Below are positions 7,692-16,434 of a stretch of 25,315 bases of DNA, piece by piece (position 1 is the stretch's first letter; the number at the start of each line of letters is the position of its first letter). Position numbers and translations under genes: made by a program. Source of the DNA: an uncultured Clostridia bacterium (lineage in GTDB: Bacteria; Bacillota; Clostridia; TANB77; CAG-508); assembly GCA_934168365.1 (NCBI GenBank), contig CAKPNJ010000014.1, positions 1 to 25,315 on the forward strand, read 5' to 3'. The notes beneath the pieces are model-generated. The model saw only the letters and a program-made list of their open reading frames with translations, ran no database searches and was not told the DNA's origin.

Positions 7692-7749
7692 AAAATTCCA
7701 CTTTTTGAGAAAAATATGTGTAAACATATAATGCAAGGAGTGGAATTTT
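7692..7749 (+). promoter_or_regulatory. Ribosome-binding-site-sequestering stem-loop in the glucan synthase leader
   Basis: Positions 7692-7707 pair with 7734-7749 over 16 uninterrupted base pairs (14 Watson-Crick, two adjacent U-G). The right arm contains the whole Shine-Dalgarno AAGGAG (7735-7740) of the gene starting at 7753; the two wobble pairs fall on its GG. Inside the loop a second stem, ATATGT (7714-7719) with ACATAT (7724-7729), closes on GTAA, a GNRA-type tetraloop. A TATGAT box at 7677-7682 could start transcription near 7689, just before the structure, but its -35 is poor. At DNA level the dyad could instead be an operator. Confidence 0.65.
7705..7732 (+). promoter_or_regulatory. 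Alternative promoter of the glucan synthase gene
   Basis: TTGAGA (7705-7710), a 16-base spacer and TATAAT (7727-7732). The predicted start at about 7737-7740 lies inside the ribosome binding site, so the message would be almost leaderless and would escape the hairpin. This and the upstream TATGAT are competing possibilities. Confidence 0.35.
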
Positions 7750-7752
7750 AAA

Positions 7753-10700
7753 ATGCAATATAAAACCTTAATGATAAAAGGTGCAATTTTAGGTAAAAAT
7801 CAATTAGAAGATTATTTAGAGAAAGTGGCTTCAAGCCACAATTTACAGAATTTTTCGGATAAAGAAACATACCCAATTCCAAGATTAAAAGAAAATTTTG
7901 AAGTAATTACTCAAACATATAATTTGTTAAATGAACATGCAAAATTAAAAATACCAATACATTCAGCAGGAGAGTGGATTTTAGACAATTACTATGTAAT
8001 AGATGAAGCTGTAAAAAACATAAAGTTGGAACTTCCAAAACATAAATATACAAAGTTTTTAGGACTAGCAAATGGAAATTATGCTGGTTTTGCTAGAGTG
8101 TATGTTTTGGCAAGTGAAATTGTAAATTATACAGATAATAAAATAGATGGCAAAAATTTAAGTGATTATATACAGGCATACCAAAAAAAGAAGACCTTAA
8201 GTATGGAAGAAATATGGAGCATAGGCATTTTTATGAAAATTGCCTTAATAGAAAACATTAGGCAAATTTGCGAAAAAATATATGTTTCTCAACTCCAAAA
8301 ATACAAAGTTGAAAATATAATTGAAAGACTAGTTGAACAAAAAAATAAAGACGAATTGCAGTTTACCAAGCTATCAGAATACAAAGACAAACTAACAAAA
8401 CATACAGAAATGAAATATCCATTTATTGAATACTTATCATACAAGTTAAAAAAATACGGCAAAAAGGCATATCCATATATATCTATTTTAGAAGAACAAG
8501 TAAATAGAGCAGGTATGGATTTAGACGAAGCCATAAAAAAAGAGCATTTTGAAATTGCTATAAACAAAGTATCAATGGGCAATTGCATTACAAGCATTAA
8601 AAATCTAAATAGAATTAGTATGCTAGAAATTTTTGAAAACATAAATGGTGTTGAAGATATATTAAAACAGGATCCAGCAAATGTTTATGAAAAGATGGAT
8701 TATCAAACAAAAATAATATACAGAAATGCAATAAAGGAAATAGCCAAAAAAACTAAAATTTCTGAAATATATATAGCAAAAAAAGTATGGCATTTAGCTG
8801 ATAAAGCAAAAGGTGATAAACAAAAACATGTAGGATATTATTTAATATCAGATGGCAAAGGCCAATTGCTACAAGAGCTGACAGGCAAAAAAACAAATAA
8901 GCTATCAAATGATAAAAAAATTGCAATATGGCTCACAGCATTAAGCGTTTGCACAGCTATAATCTGTATATTATTTGCAAGTTGTTTTTATGCAAAAGCA
9001 CAATTTTCAATATGGTTTGCTGTGCTATTAGGAGTATTGCTAATTATTCCAGTACAAACCATTTTAGTGCAAATTGCACAATATATTTTAGGAAAATTTA
9101 TAAAACCAAAGCCAATACCTAAATTAGATTTTGAGGCAGGTGTGCCAGAAGAATCAGCAACTTTTGTGGTTATACCTACAATTGTAAATTCTAAACAAAA
9201 AGTGCAAAAAATAATGAAGAATTTAGAAAAATATTATATGGCAAACAAGAGTGATAACATATATTTTGCACTTTTAGGTGATTGCACAGCAGGGAAAAAT
9301 GAAAAAGAACCTTTTGATGAAGAGGCTGTAAGTACAGGAATTGAAGAAGCGGATAGATTAAATAAAAAATATACAGATAATAACTTTCCAAAGTTTCATT
9401 TTTTATACAGAAAAAGAACTTGGAATACAGCAGAGGAGTGCTATTTAGGATGGGAAAGAAAAAGGGGATTATTAAATCAATTTAATGAATATGTTTTAGG
9501 AAAATGCAAAAATGAATTTTTAGCAAATACAATTGAAAAATGCGATAAAATTCCTAAAATCAAATATGTAATAACCTTAGATGCAGACACTGAACTTTGC
9601 CTGAATACTGGATTAGAGTTAATAGGTGCAATGGCACATATATTGAATAAACCAGTATTAAATCATAAGCAAGACTTAGTAGTAGACGGACATGCATTGA
9701 TACAACCACGAGTTGGAATTTCACTTTTAGATGTGCAAAAAAGTTATTTTACAAAACTATATGCAGGTTCAGGTGGAAAAGATGCATATACAAATGCCAT
9801 TTCAGACATATATCAAGATAATTTTGAGGAAGGAATTTTTACAGGAAAGGGAATTTACGATTTACAAATATTTTCTACTGTACTTGCAAATGAAATACCT
9901 CAAAATACTGTGTTAAGCCATGATTTACTAGAGGGAAGTTATTTAAGATGTGGACTAGCAACAGATATAATGTTACTTGATGGATACCCAACAGGATATA
10001 ATAGTTTTAAAGCAAGACTTCACAGATGGATACGTGGAGACTGGCAACTAGTGCAATGGTTAGGTAGTAGCATTATAAATAAAAGAGGAGAGAAAAAGGA
10101 AAACCCATTAAGCATATTATCAAGATACAAAATTTTAGACAATTTAGTAAGAAGTTTATTAGAGCCAACAGTAGTAATATCGATGATTTATGTAAGTATT
10201 TTTAAACTCTTGTTTAATATAAAAATATGGCCAATAATAACTTTGCTTGTGATAGCAACAATAATTCCAACTATTTTAGAATTATTAAACCGTATATTAT
10301 TTAAAAAGGATCAAGAAAAACCACAAAAAACTTTTACAAAAACAATATCTGGGCCAAATGCAGCAATTCAAAGAGGATTATTAGCTTTAGGAAATTTACC
10401 AGACAAAGCATATTTTAGCTTAAATGCTTGTATAAAAACTTTAAGGAGAGTATTTGTTACCAAAAAACATTTACTTGAATGGATGACAGCAGAAGATGCT
10501 GAAAAAAATGCAAAAAAAGATTTATTTTCGTATTATAAAAATATGATTTCAAACGTTATTTTAGGCGTATTAACACTAGCAATGCTATTTATATTACCAC
10601 TAAAACTTAGCAATATATTTATACTTTTATTTGGACTACTTTGGATAATTACTCCTGCGGTAATGTGGCAAATAAGTAAAGAATATAGAGTAACACCACA

Positions 10701-13700
10701 ACTAGAAAAATTAAATGATGCAGATAAAGAATATTTATTAAATTTAGGTAAAAAAACTTGGCAATATTTTAAAGAATTTATAAATGAAAAAAGCAATTTC
10801 CTACCACCAGACAATTACCAAGAAGATAGAAAGCCAAAACTTGTGAATAGAACTTCACCTACAAATATTGGGTTAGGCTTACTTGCAGTAGTGGCTAGTT
10901 ATGATTTAGGTTACGAGAATTTAGAAGACACACTTAAATTATTGGAAAAAATGTTAAACACAATTAGTAATCTTCCAAAATGGAATGGTCATTTATACAA
11001 CTGGTATAACCTAGATAATTTACAACCTTTAATGCCAAGATACATTTCATCAGTAGATAGTGGAAATTTGGTCGGATATTTATTTACTTTAAAACAATTT
11101 TTACTAGAGCATATTCAAGAGAACAATGTTGAATCATTACTTCTAACAGTAGATACACTAATTGAAAACACAGATTTTTCAAAACTATATGACGAAAATA
11201 CTCGACTATTTTCAATTGGATTTAATATAGAGGAAAACAGTTTAACAGATTCATATTATGATTTACTTGCATCAGAAGCAAGGCAGACTAGCTTAATAGC
11301 AATAGCTAAAAAAGATGTACCAGCAAGACATTGGAACAATTTGAGTAGAACACTTACAATATTGAACAAATACAAAGGACTAGTATCATGGTCTGGAACA
11401 GCTTTTGAATATTTTATGCCAAATATAAATATTCCTAAATATCCGGGTAGCTTATTAGATGAGTCATGCAAGTTTATGCTTATGAGTCAAAAAGAATATG
11501 CTAAAAAACTTAACATTCCTTGGGGAATATCAGAATCAGCTTTTTATTTAAAAGACTTGCAAAACAATTATCAATATAAAGCGTTTGGAATTCCTTGGAT
11601 AGGGCTAAAGAGAGGACTTTCAGACGAGATGGTAACAAGTTCTTATGGAAGTATTTTAGCACTTACAGAGGCTCCAAAAGAGGTTTTTGAAAACTTAAAA
11701 ATATTAGAAAAAAACGGTATGTATAAACAATATGGATTTTATGAATCAATTGACTATACTCCAACTAGATTAAAAAAAGGTGAGAAATATGCAGTAGTAA
11801 AAACATATATGGCACATCATCAAGGCTTAATATTACTTGCAATAAACAACCTATTTAAGAATAATATAATGCAAAAAAGATTTATGGAAAACCCGGAATT
11901 AAAAGCAATAGACATTTTACTACAAGAAAAAATGCCAGAAAATATAATAATTACAAAAGAGGAAAAAGAAAAGGTAGAAAAAATAAAATATGTATATGAT
12001 AATAATTATTCAGTAAGAGAAATAACTAAGCCAAACTTGAAAATTCCACAAATAAATGTAATATCAAGTAATGAGTATACAGTTGTAATGAATGCAAAAG
12101 GAGAAGGTTACAGCAAGTACAAAAATATATTGATAAATAGGTACAAAAAAACAAATGACATAGAACAAGGAATTTTCTTTTATATAAAAGATGTAAAAAC
12201 AAATAGAATATGGACTGCAAATAAAATGAGTTATATGAATAATGCAGACAAATATGTAATGTATTTTTCAGATGATCAAAACAAAATAGTAAGACAAGAT
12301 GGAGGAATAGAAACAATATTAAAAACAAGCGTTATGGCAGATAGCCCAGTAGAGTTAAGAAGTTTAGAAATAACAAACCATGGGCTAGAAAGCAAAACAC
12401 TAGAAATTACAAGTTTTTTAGAGCCTATACTTTCAGAACCAGCGCAAGACTATAGCCACCCAAGTTTTAACAATTTATTCTTAAACTATGAATATTTAGA
12501 TGATTTAGAAGCAATTTTAGTTACTAGAAGAAAAAGGACAGATAACGAAAATCAAGTATTTTTAGGTATAAAATTTTACACTGAAAATGAGACAGTAGGA
12601 AAGCTAGAATATGAAATAGATAAGGAAAAATTTTATGGAAGAAATGAATTAGGGCTTCCAATAGCAATAAAAAATTCAATTCCGTTTAGTAACAATATGC
12701 AGTTGACCACAGAACCAATTGCAAGTATGAAAAGAACTATAACAATAAAGCCAGAAGAAAAGGTAACACTTAATTTAATTTTAGCAGTTGCAGAAACTAA
12801 ACAAAAAGTAGAAGAAACTTTAAAAGAATTTACAAGCCAAGCTACAATTAAACACAACTTTGAACTTGCGAGAGCTAGTAAAGAAGCAGAAAATAAATAT
12901 TTAGGAGTAAATGCAAAGCAGACTGAGCTATATCAAAAAATGTTAGGATATTTGTTATATAATAACCCACTAAAAACATTAACTTGTAACAGTATGGAAG
13001 CACCTGTAAGCAGGTTGTGGCAGTATGGAATTTCAGGAGATTTGCCTATATTGTTATTAAAGATAAAAGAAAAAGATGAAATAGAAACTTTAGAAGAAAC
13101 TTTAAAAGCCTATAACTATTTTAGAGTGAAAAATATATTAGTAGATTTGATAATTATAAATCAAGAAAAATACAGTTATGACGGTAATCTAAGAGATGAA
13201 ATATATAACAGTATTTCAAATGAGAATTTATCATATTTGCAAAATATAAAAGGTGGAATTTTTGTATTAGAAAATTTATCACAAGATGAGATAAACTTTT
13301 TTGAGTATCGTGCAAACTTAACTTTAAATGCAAGTTATGGCAATATATACAGGTATTTAAAAGAACTTGAAGATGAGTATCTAGATAGTATAAAAGATAT
13401 ACCATTTGAAGAAACACCAAGAATGGTAGAAACCATACCAGCTAAAAGAGAAAAGTTAACAGAGCTAAAATATCTAAATGATTACGGTGGTTTTTCACAA
13501 GACGGAAAAGAATATATAATTCGTGTAAATAAAGATGAAAAAGTACCAACAGTATGGAGCCATATCTTAACTAACAAGCAATTTGGAACTTTAGTAACAG
13601 AGGGAATGGGAGGTTATACTTGGTATAAAAATAGCAGATTAAATAGATTAACAGCATGGAGAAACTTACCAGTACAAGATGTACCGTCAGAAATAATATA

Positions 13701-15858
13701 CTTGCAAAATGAAGAAAGTAAAAAAGTATGGTCTATGGGCTTAAATCCATGTCCAGACGATAATGACTACTATATCACATATGGCTTAGGATATGCAAAA
13801 TATCGCCATCAAAGTGATGAAATAAGTCAAAATTTAGAAATGTATATTCCAATGGAAGATAATATAAAAGTGCAAACTCTAAAACTTGAAAACAATGGAC
13901 TAAAAAAGAAAAAACTAAAACTTGTGTATTATATAAAACCAGTGTTAGAAGAAGATGAGCTTAAATCAAATGGATATTGTACGTTAGAATTTATACCAAA
14001 TTCAAATGTGATTTGTATGAAAAATACTGCCCAAGAAGAGACATTTTCACAATATTTATTTGTATCAAGCAGTGAAAAAATAACATCATATACTGGAAGT
14101 AAGCAAAACTTTGTGGGCAATGGAGGTTTAGCAAATCCAGATGGAATACGCCAAATAAAATTAGATAATTCAAACAGTTTATGGCAAAATGGAATAATTG
14201 CTATTCAATGTGAATTAGAACTAGAAGCACTAGAAAGCAAGGAGATTGTATTTACACTAGGTGTGGGTAAAACTATTCTAGAGTGCCAAGATATAGCATA
14301 CAAGTATTGTAATTTAAGCAAAGTAAAAGAAGAATATGAAAAAACTAAAAATTACTGGAGAGGCATAACAGATAATCTACAAGTAAGTACACCATTGGAA
14401 TCTACAAATATTTTGTTAAATAGTTGGTTAATTTATCAAACTATAACTTCAAGGTTATTAGGAAGAACAGGATATTATCAATCTGGTGGAGCATATGGAT
14501 TTAGAGACCAACTTCAAGATACAATTGCATTAAAATATGTTGATCCAGAGTTTACAAAACAGCAAATAATAAAACACAGTGCACATCAATTTATAGAAGG
14601 AGATGTAGAACATTGGTGGCATGAAGAAACAACCAGAGGAATACGCACTAGGTTTACAGACGATAGGTTATGGCTAGTATATTTAGTAGAAGACTATATA
14701 TCATTTACAGGAGACAAACAAATACTAGATATTCAAACACCATATTTAACAGGTGCTATACTTGAAACAGGAGTCGACGAAAAGTATGATAGATATGAGC
14801 AGACAGAATTAACAGAAAGCATTTATGAACATTGCAAAAAAGCAATAGAAATATCTTTAGACTTTGGAGAAAATGGCTTACCTAAAATAGGTTCAGGAGA
14901 CTGGAATGACGGATTTAGTACAGTAGGAAATAAAGGCAAAGGCGAGAGTGTATGGTTGGGATTTTTTATGTATGATGTTTTGAAGAAATTCATTCCAATA
15001 TGTATAGAAAAGAATGAACCAGACTTAGCAAAAAAATATGAAGAAGTAACAGAAAAATTAAAGAGAGCATTAAATGCTAGTGGATGGGATGGCAGATGGT
15101 TTAGAAGAGCATTTATGGACAACGGAAATGTTTTAGGAAGTATGCAAAACCAGGAATGTAGAATAGACTCAATTGCACAAAGTTGGTCTGTAATATCAGG
15201 AGCAGGAGATAATGACAAGAAATATATATCAATGGAAAGTTTAGAGAACCACTTAATAGATAAAGAAAATGGAGTGATAAAATTACTGGATCCGCCATTT
15301 GATAAAGGAATACTAAAACCGGGCTATATTAGTAGTTATGTACCAGGAACTAGAGAAAATGGAGGACAATACACACATGGAGCAATTTGGTCTATAATTG
15401 CATTCAGTTTGCTTGGCTTTGGAGATAAAGCAGGGGAATATTATAGAATGATAAACCCAATTGAGCATAGTAGAACGAAAGAAGCGGCAAACAAATATAA
15501 AGTAGAACCATATGTAATTAGTGCAGATGTATATACTCAAAAAAATTTAGCAGGACGAGGTGGTTGGACATGGTACACAGGCTCAAGTAGCTGGATGTAT
15601 GAAGCAGGTATTAAGTATTTATTAGGCCTATGCATAGAAAATGGATACCTAAGTATACAGCCATGTATTCCAAGCGACTGGAAGGAATATAGTATAAAAT
15701 ATAAACATGGAAATTCTGTATATAACATTCATGTAAGTAATCCAAATGGCAAAAATAACACAGTAGAAAGTTTTAAACTAAATGGACAAGAAATACCAGA
15801 CAAGAAAATCGAGCTAAATTCTGCAGGTGGAGTGTATAGCATAGAAATACTTATGTAA
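7753..15858 (+). CDS. cgs: Cyclic beta-1,2-glucan synthase (GT84, cyclisation domain, GH94)
   Basis: Full-length 2701-residue membrane enzyme (Brucella/Rhizobium Cgs/NdvB about 2800). It should polymerise UDP-glucose into beta-1,2-glucan, cyclise it and trim it. Order: N-terminal helical region (1-385) with the family's EWILDNYYVIDE and ARVYVLASE patterns; two membrane helices (about 390-445); GT84 transferase with DAD at 610-612 and HRWIRGDWQ at 757-765; further helices (about 815-860 and 925-975); the cyclisation domain, now called GH189 (about 1000-1400), with ISSVDSGN near 1098, E1219, E1261 and AHHQG near 1355; beta-sandwiches (about 1430-1640 and 1905-2180); and a GH94 phosphorylase-like barrel with GSGDWNDG (2380-2387) and QYTHG (H2542). 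AAGGAG lies 12 bases before the ATG, inside a stem-loop. Such enzymes are best known from Proteobacteria, with Gram-positive examples such as Thermoanaerobacter. No frameshift is seen. No exporter gene is nearby. Confidence 0.9.
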   Translation: MQYKTLMIKGAILGKNQLEDYLEKVASSHNLQNFSDKETYPIPRLKENFEVITQTYNLLNEHAKLKIPIHSAGEWILDNYYVIDEAVKNIKLELPKHKYTKFLGLANGNYAGFARVYVLASEIVNYTDNKIDGKNLSDYIQAYQKKKTLSMEEIWSIGIFMKIALIENIRQICEKIYVSQLQKYKVENIIERLVEQKNKDELQFTKLSEYKDKLTKHTEMKYPFIEYLSYKLKKYGKKAYPYISILEEQVNRAGMDLDEAIKKEHFEIAINKVSMGNCITSIKNLNRISMLEIFENINGVEDILKQDPANVYEKMDYQTKIIYRNAIKEIAKKTKISEIYIAKKVWHLADKAKGDKQKHVGYYLISDGKGQLLQELTGKKTNKLSNDKKIAIWLTALSVCTAIICILFASCFYAKAQFSIWFAVLLGVLLIIPVQTILVQIAQYILGKFIKPKPIPKLDFEAGVPEESATFVVIPTIVNSKQKVQKIMKNLEKYYMANKSDNIYFALLGDCTAGKNEKEPFDEEAVSTGIEEADRLNKKYTDNNFPKFHFLYRKRTWNTAEECYLGWERKRGLLNQFNEYVLGKCKNEFLANTIEKCDKIPKIKYVITLDADTELCLNTGLELIGAMAHILNKPVLNHKQDLVVDGHALIQPRVGISLLDVQKSYFTKLYAGSGGKDAYTNAISDIYQDNFEEGIFTGKGIYDLQIFSTVLANEIPQNTVLSHDLLEGSYLRCGLATDIMLLDGYPTGYNSFKARLHRWIRGDWQLVQWLGSSIINKRGEKKENPLSILSRYKILDNLVRSLLEPTVVISMIYVSIFKLLFNIKIWPIITLLVIATIIPTILELLNRILFKKDQEKPQKTFTKTISGPNAAIQRGLLALGNLPDKAYFSLNACIKTLRRVFVTKKHLLEWMTAEDAEKNAKKDLFSYYKNMISNVILGVLTLAMLFILPLKLSNIFILLFGLLWIITPAVMWQISKEYRVTPQLEKLNDADKEYLLNLGKKTWQYFKEFINEKSNFLPPDNYQEDRKPKLVNRTSPTNIGLGLLAVVASYDLGYENLEDTLKLLEKMLNTISNLPKWNGHLYNWYNLDNLQPLMPRYISSVDSGNLVGYLFTLKQFLLEHIQENNVESLLLTVDTLIENTDFSKLYDENTRLFSIGFNIEENSLTDSYYDLLASEARQTSLIAIAKKDVPARHWNNLSRTLTILNKYKGLVSWSGTAFEYFMPNINIPKYPGSLLDESCKFMLMSQKEYAKKLNIPWGISESAFYLKDLQNNYQYKAFGIPWIGLKRGLSDEMVTSSYGSILALTEAPKEVFENLKILEKNGMYKQYGFYESIDYTPTRLKKGEKYAVVKTYMAHHQGLILLAINNLFKNNIMQKRFMENPELKAIDILLQEKMPENIIITKEEKEKVEKIKYVYDNNYSVREITKPNLKIPQINVISSNEYTVVMNAKGEGYSKYKNILINRYKKTNDIEQGIFFYIKDVKTNRIWTANKMSYMNNADKYVMYFSDDQNKIVRQDGGIETILKTSVMADSPVELRSLEITNHGLESKTLEITSFLEPILSEPAQDYSHPSFNNLFLNYEYLDDLEAILVTRRKRTDNENQVFLGIKFYTENETVGKLEYEIDKEKFYGRNELGLPIAIKNSIPFSNNMQLTTEPIASMKRTITIKPEEKVTLNLILAVAETKQKVEETLKEFTSQATIKHNFELARASKEAENKYLGVNAKQTELYQKMLGYLLYNNPLKTLTCNSMEAPVSRLWQYGISGDLPILLLKIKEKDEIETLEETLKAYNYFRVKNILVDLIIINQEKYSYDGNLRDEIYNSISNENLSYLQNIKGGIFVLENLSQDEINFFEYRANLTLNASYGNIYRYLKELEDEYLDSIKDIPFEETPRMVETIPAKREKLTELKYLNDYGGFSQDGKEYIIRVNKDEKVPTVWSHILTNKQFGTLVTEGMGGYTWYKNSRLNRLTAWRNLPVQDVPSEIIYLQNEESKKVWSMGLNPCPDDNDYYITYGLGYAKYRHQSDEISQNLEMYIPMEDNIKVQTLKLENNGLKKKKLKLVYYIKPVLEEDELKSNGYCTLEFIPNSNVICMKNTAQEETFSQYLFVSSSEKITSYTGSKQNFVGNGGLANPDGIRQIKLDNSNSLWQNGIIAIQCELELEALESKEIVFTLGVGKTILECQDIAYKYCNLSKVKEEYEKTKNYWRGITDNLQVSTPLESTNILLNSWLIYQTITSRLLGRTGYYQSGGAYGFRDQLQDTIALKYVDPEFTKQQIIKHSAHQFIEGDVEHWWHEETTRGIRTRFTDDRLWLVYLVEDYISFTGDKQILDIQTPYLTGAILETGVDEKYDRYEQTELTESIYEHCKKAIEISLDFGENGLPKIGSGDWNDGFSTVGNKGKGESVWLGFFMYDVLKKFIPICIEKNEPDLAKKYEEVTEKLKRALNASGWDGRWFRRAFMDNGNVLGSMQNQECRIDSIAQSWSVISGAGDNDKKYISMESLENHLIDKENGVIKLLDPPFDKGILKPGYISSYVPGTRENGGQYTHGAIWSIIAFSLLGFGDKAGEYYRMINPIEHSRTKEAANKYKVEPYVISADVYTQKNLAGRGGWTWYTGSSSWMYEAGIKYLLGLCIENGYLSIQPCIPSDWKEYSIKYKHGNSVYNIHVSNPNGKNNTVESFKLNGQEIPDKKIELNSAGGVYSIEILM

Positions 15859-15865
15859 ACTAAAT

Positions 15866-15894
15866 TTGATTTATGTAAGAAAAAATGGTATAAT
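15866..15894 (+). promoter_or_regulatory. Promoter of the 91-residue membrane protein gene
   Basis: TTGATT (15866-15871), a 17-base spacer and TATAAT (15889-15894). The predicted start near 15900 leaves a leader of about 55 bases with AGAGGAG before the ATG at 15957. No terminator was seen between the glucan synthase stop and this promoter, so read-through is possible. Confidence 0.6.
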
Positions 15895-15956
15895 TAAAGT
15901 ATTAAAAGTTTTGCAAACTCAAAAAAATTTAACACCAACACAGAGGAGACAGCATC

Positions 15957-16232
15957 ATGAAATTAAAAAATTTGAGAGTTTTAGCACTGACTATTAGTGC
16001 CATCGCAGCCATCGCAATCTGTAGCACAGTCATATCTTTTGGATATGCTCTTGTAGCATATCCGAATAGCTTTGCAACGACCAATCCTCACTATTTGCCA
16101 CTTGAGGTGGCGAATCACAACCTTTACACTTTTATTTTATGCAGTATTATAACTGCTCTAACGAGTAGTCCTATTGCATACAAATTAGTAAAGACACATA
16201 ATAAAAGGAGAGCTGCAAAGAAAAGACGGTAA
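15957..16232 (+). CDS. Small two-helix membrane protein, unrecognised
   Basis: A 91-residue protein that I do not recognise. Two hydrophobic segments (about 8-35 and 57-76) flank a loop with YPNSFATTNPHYLPLE; the C-terminus is strongly basic (HNKRRAAKKRR), as expected for a cytoplasmic tail. The first segment could alternatively be a signal peptide. The ATG has AGAGGAG upstream, and the gene has its own promoter and terminator, so it is a monocistronic unit. Its G+C is about 37% by count, above its neighbours, and it uses codons rare around it (ATC, GCC, CTT, ACG), which suggests recent arrival or different selection. The last codons are duplicated just after the stop. Coding is supported by the ribosome binding site, length and membrane pattern; no function can be given. 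Confidence 0.65.
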   Translation: MKLKNLRVLALTISAIAAIAICSTVISFGYALVAYPNSFATTNPHYLPLEVANHNLYTFILCSIITALTSSPIAYKLVKTHNKRRAAKKRR

Positions 16233-16254
16233 AGAGCTGCAAAGAAAAGAGGGT
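16209..16254 (+). repeat. 22-nt direct repeat across the stop codon of the small membrane gene
   Basis: Copies at 16209-16230 and 16233-16254 differ at one base and are offset by 24 bases, that is eight codons. The second copy lies in frame just past the TAA and would add RAAKKRG if the stop were read through. Confidence 0.85.
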
Positions 16255-16283
16255 GAGGCGTTAATTAACGCCCTCCCTTTTTT
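16251..16283 (+). terminator. Terminator of the small membrane protein gene
   Basis: A perfect 16-base palindrome (16257-16272, GGCGTT, AATT loop, AACGCC) with partial pairing of the flanking GGG and CCC is followed by six T (16278-16283). It is unusually G+C-rich for this window. Confidence 0.85.
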
Positions 16284-16299
16284 CTTTTGTGTAGAAAAT

Positions 16300-16343
16300 T
16301 TTACAAAATCATTTCAAAATTATTTCAAAAATGTGACAAAATT
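16300..16343 (+). promoter_or_regulatory. Four 11-bp-phased direct repeats upstream of walR
   Basis: CAAAA occurs at 16304, 16315, 16326 and 16337, exactly 11 bp apart, within units TTTACAAAATC, ATTTCAAAATT, ATTTCAAAAAT and GTGACAAAATT. Read on the other strand the units are TGTCAC, TGAAAT, TGAAAT and TGTAAA with 5-base spacers; the last fits the WalR half-site TGTWAH, the others partly. Tandem half-sites at an 11-bp period are typical of OmpR/PhoB-family regulators. The array ends 12 bp before the -35 box, so an autoregulatory operator is likely. Confidence 0.6.
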
Positions 16344-16355
16344 ATTGAAAAAAAC

Positions 16356-16384
16356 TTGTACAAAATTAGTTATTATGATATAAA
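16356..16384 (+). promoter_or_regulatory. Promoter of the walR operon
   Basis: TTGTAC (16356-16361), a 17-base spacer and TATAAA (16379-16384), with TGA before the -10 box (extended -10). Transcription would start near 16391, 44 bases before the GTG start. Confidence 0.6.
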
Positions 16385-16434
16385 TATAGTATCAAAGTTA
16401 TAAGTCTTAAAAGTAAGAAAGGTAGGGCTTTTTT

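Noticed and set aside
8928..9122. Plus-strand open frame inside the glucan synthase gene
   Set aside because: Out-of-frame shadow of a gene whose own frame matches the family throughout.
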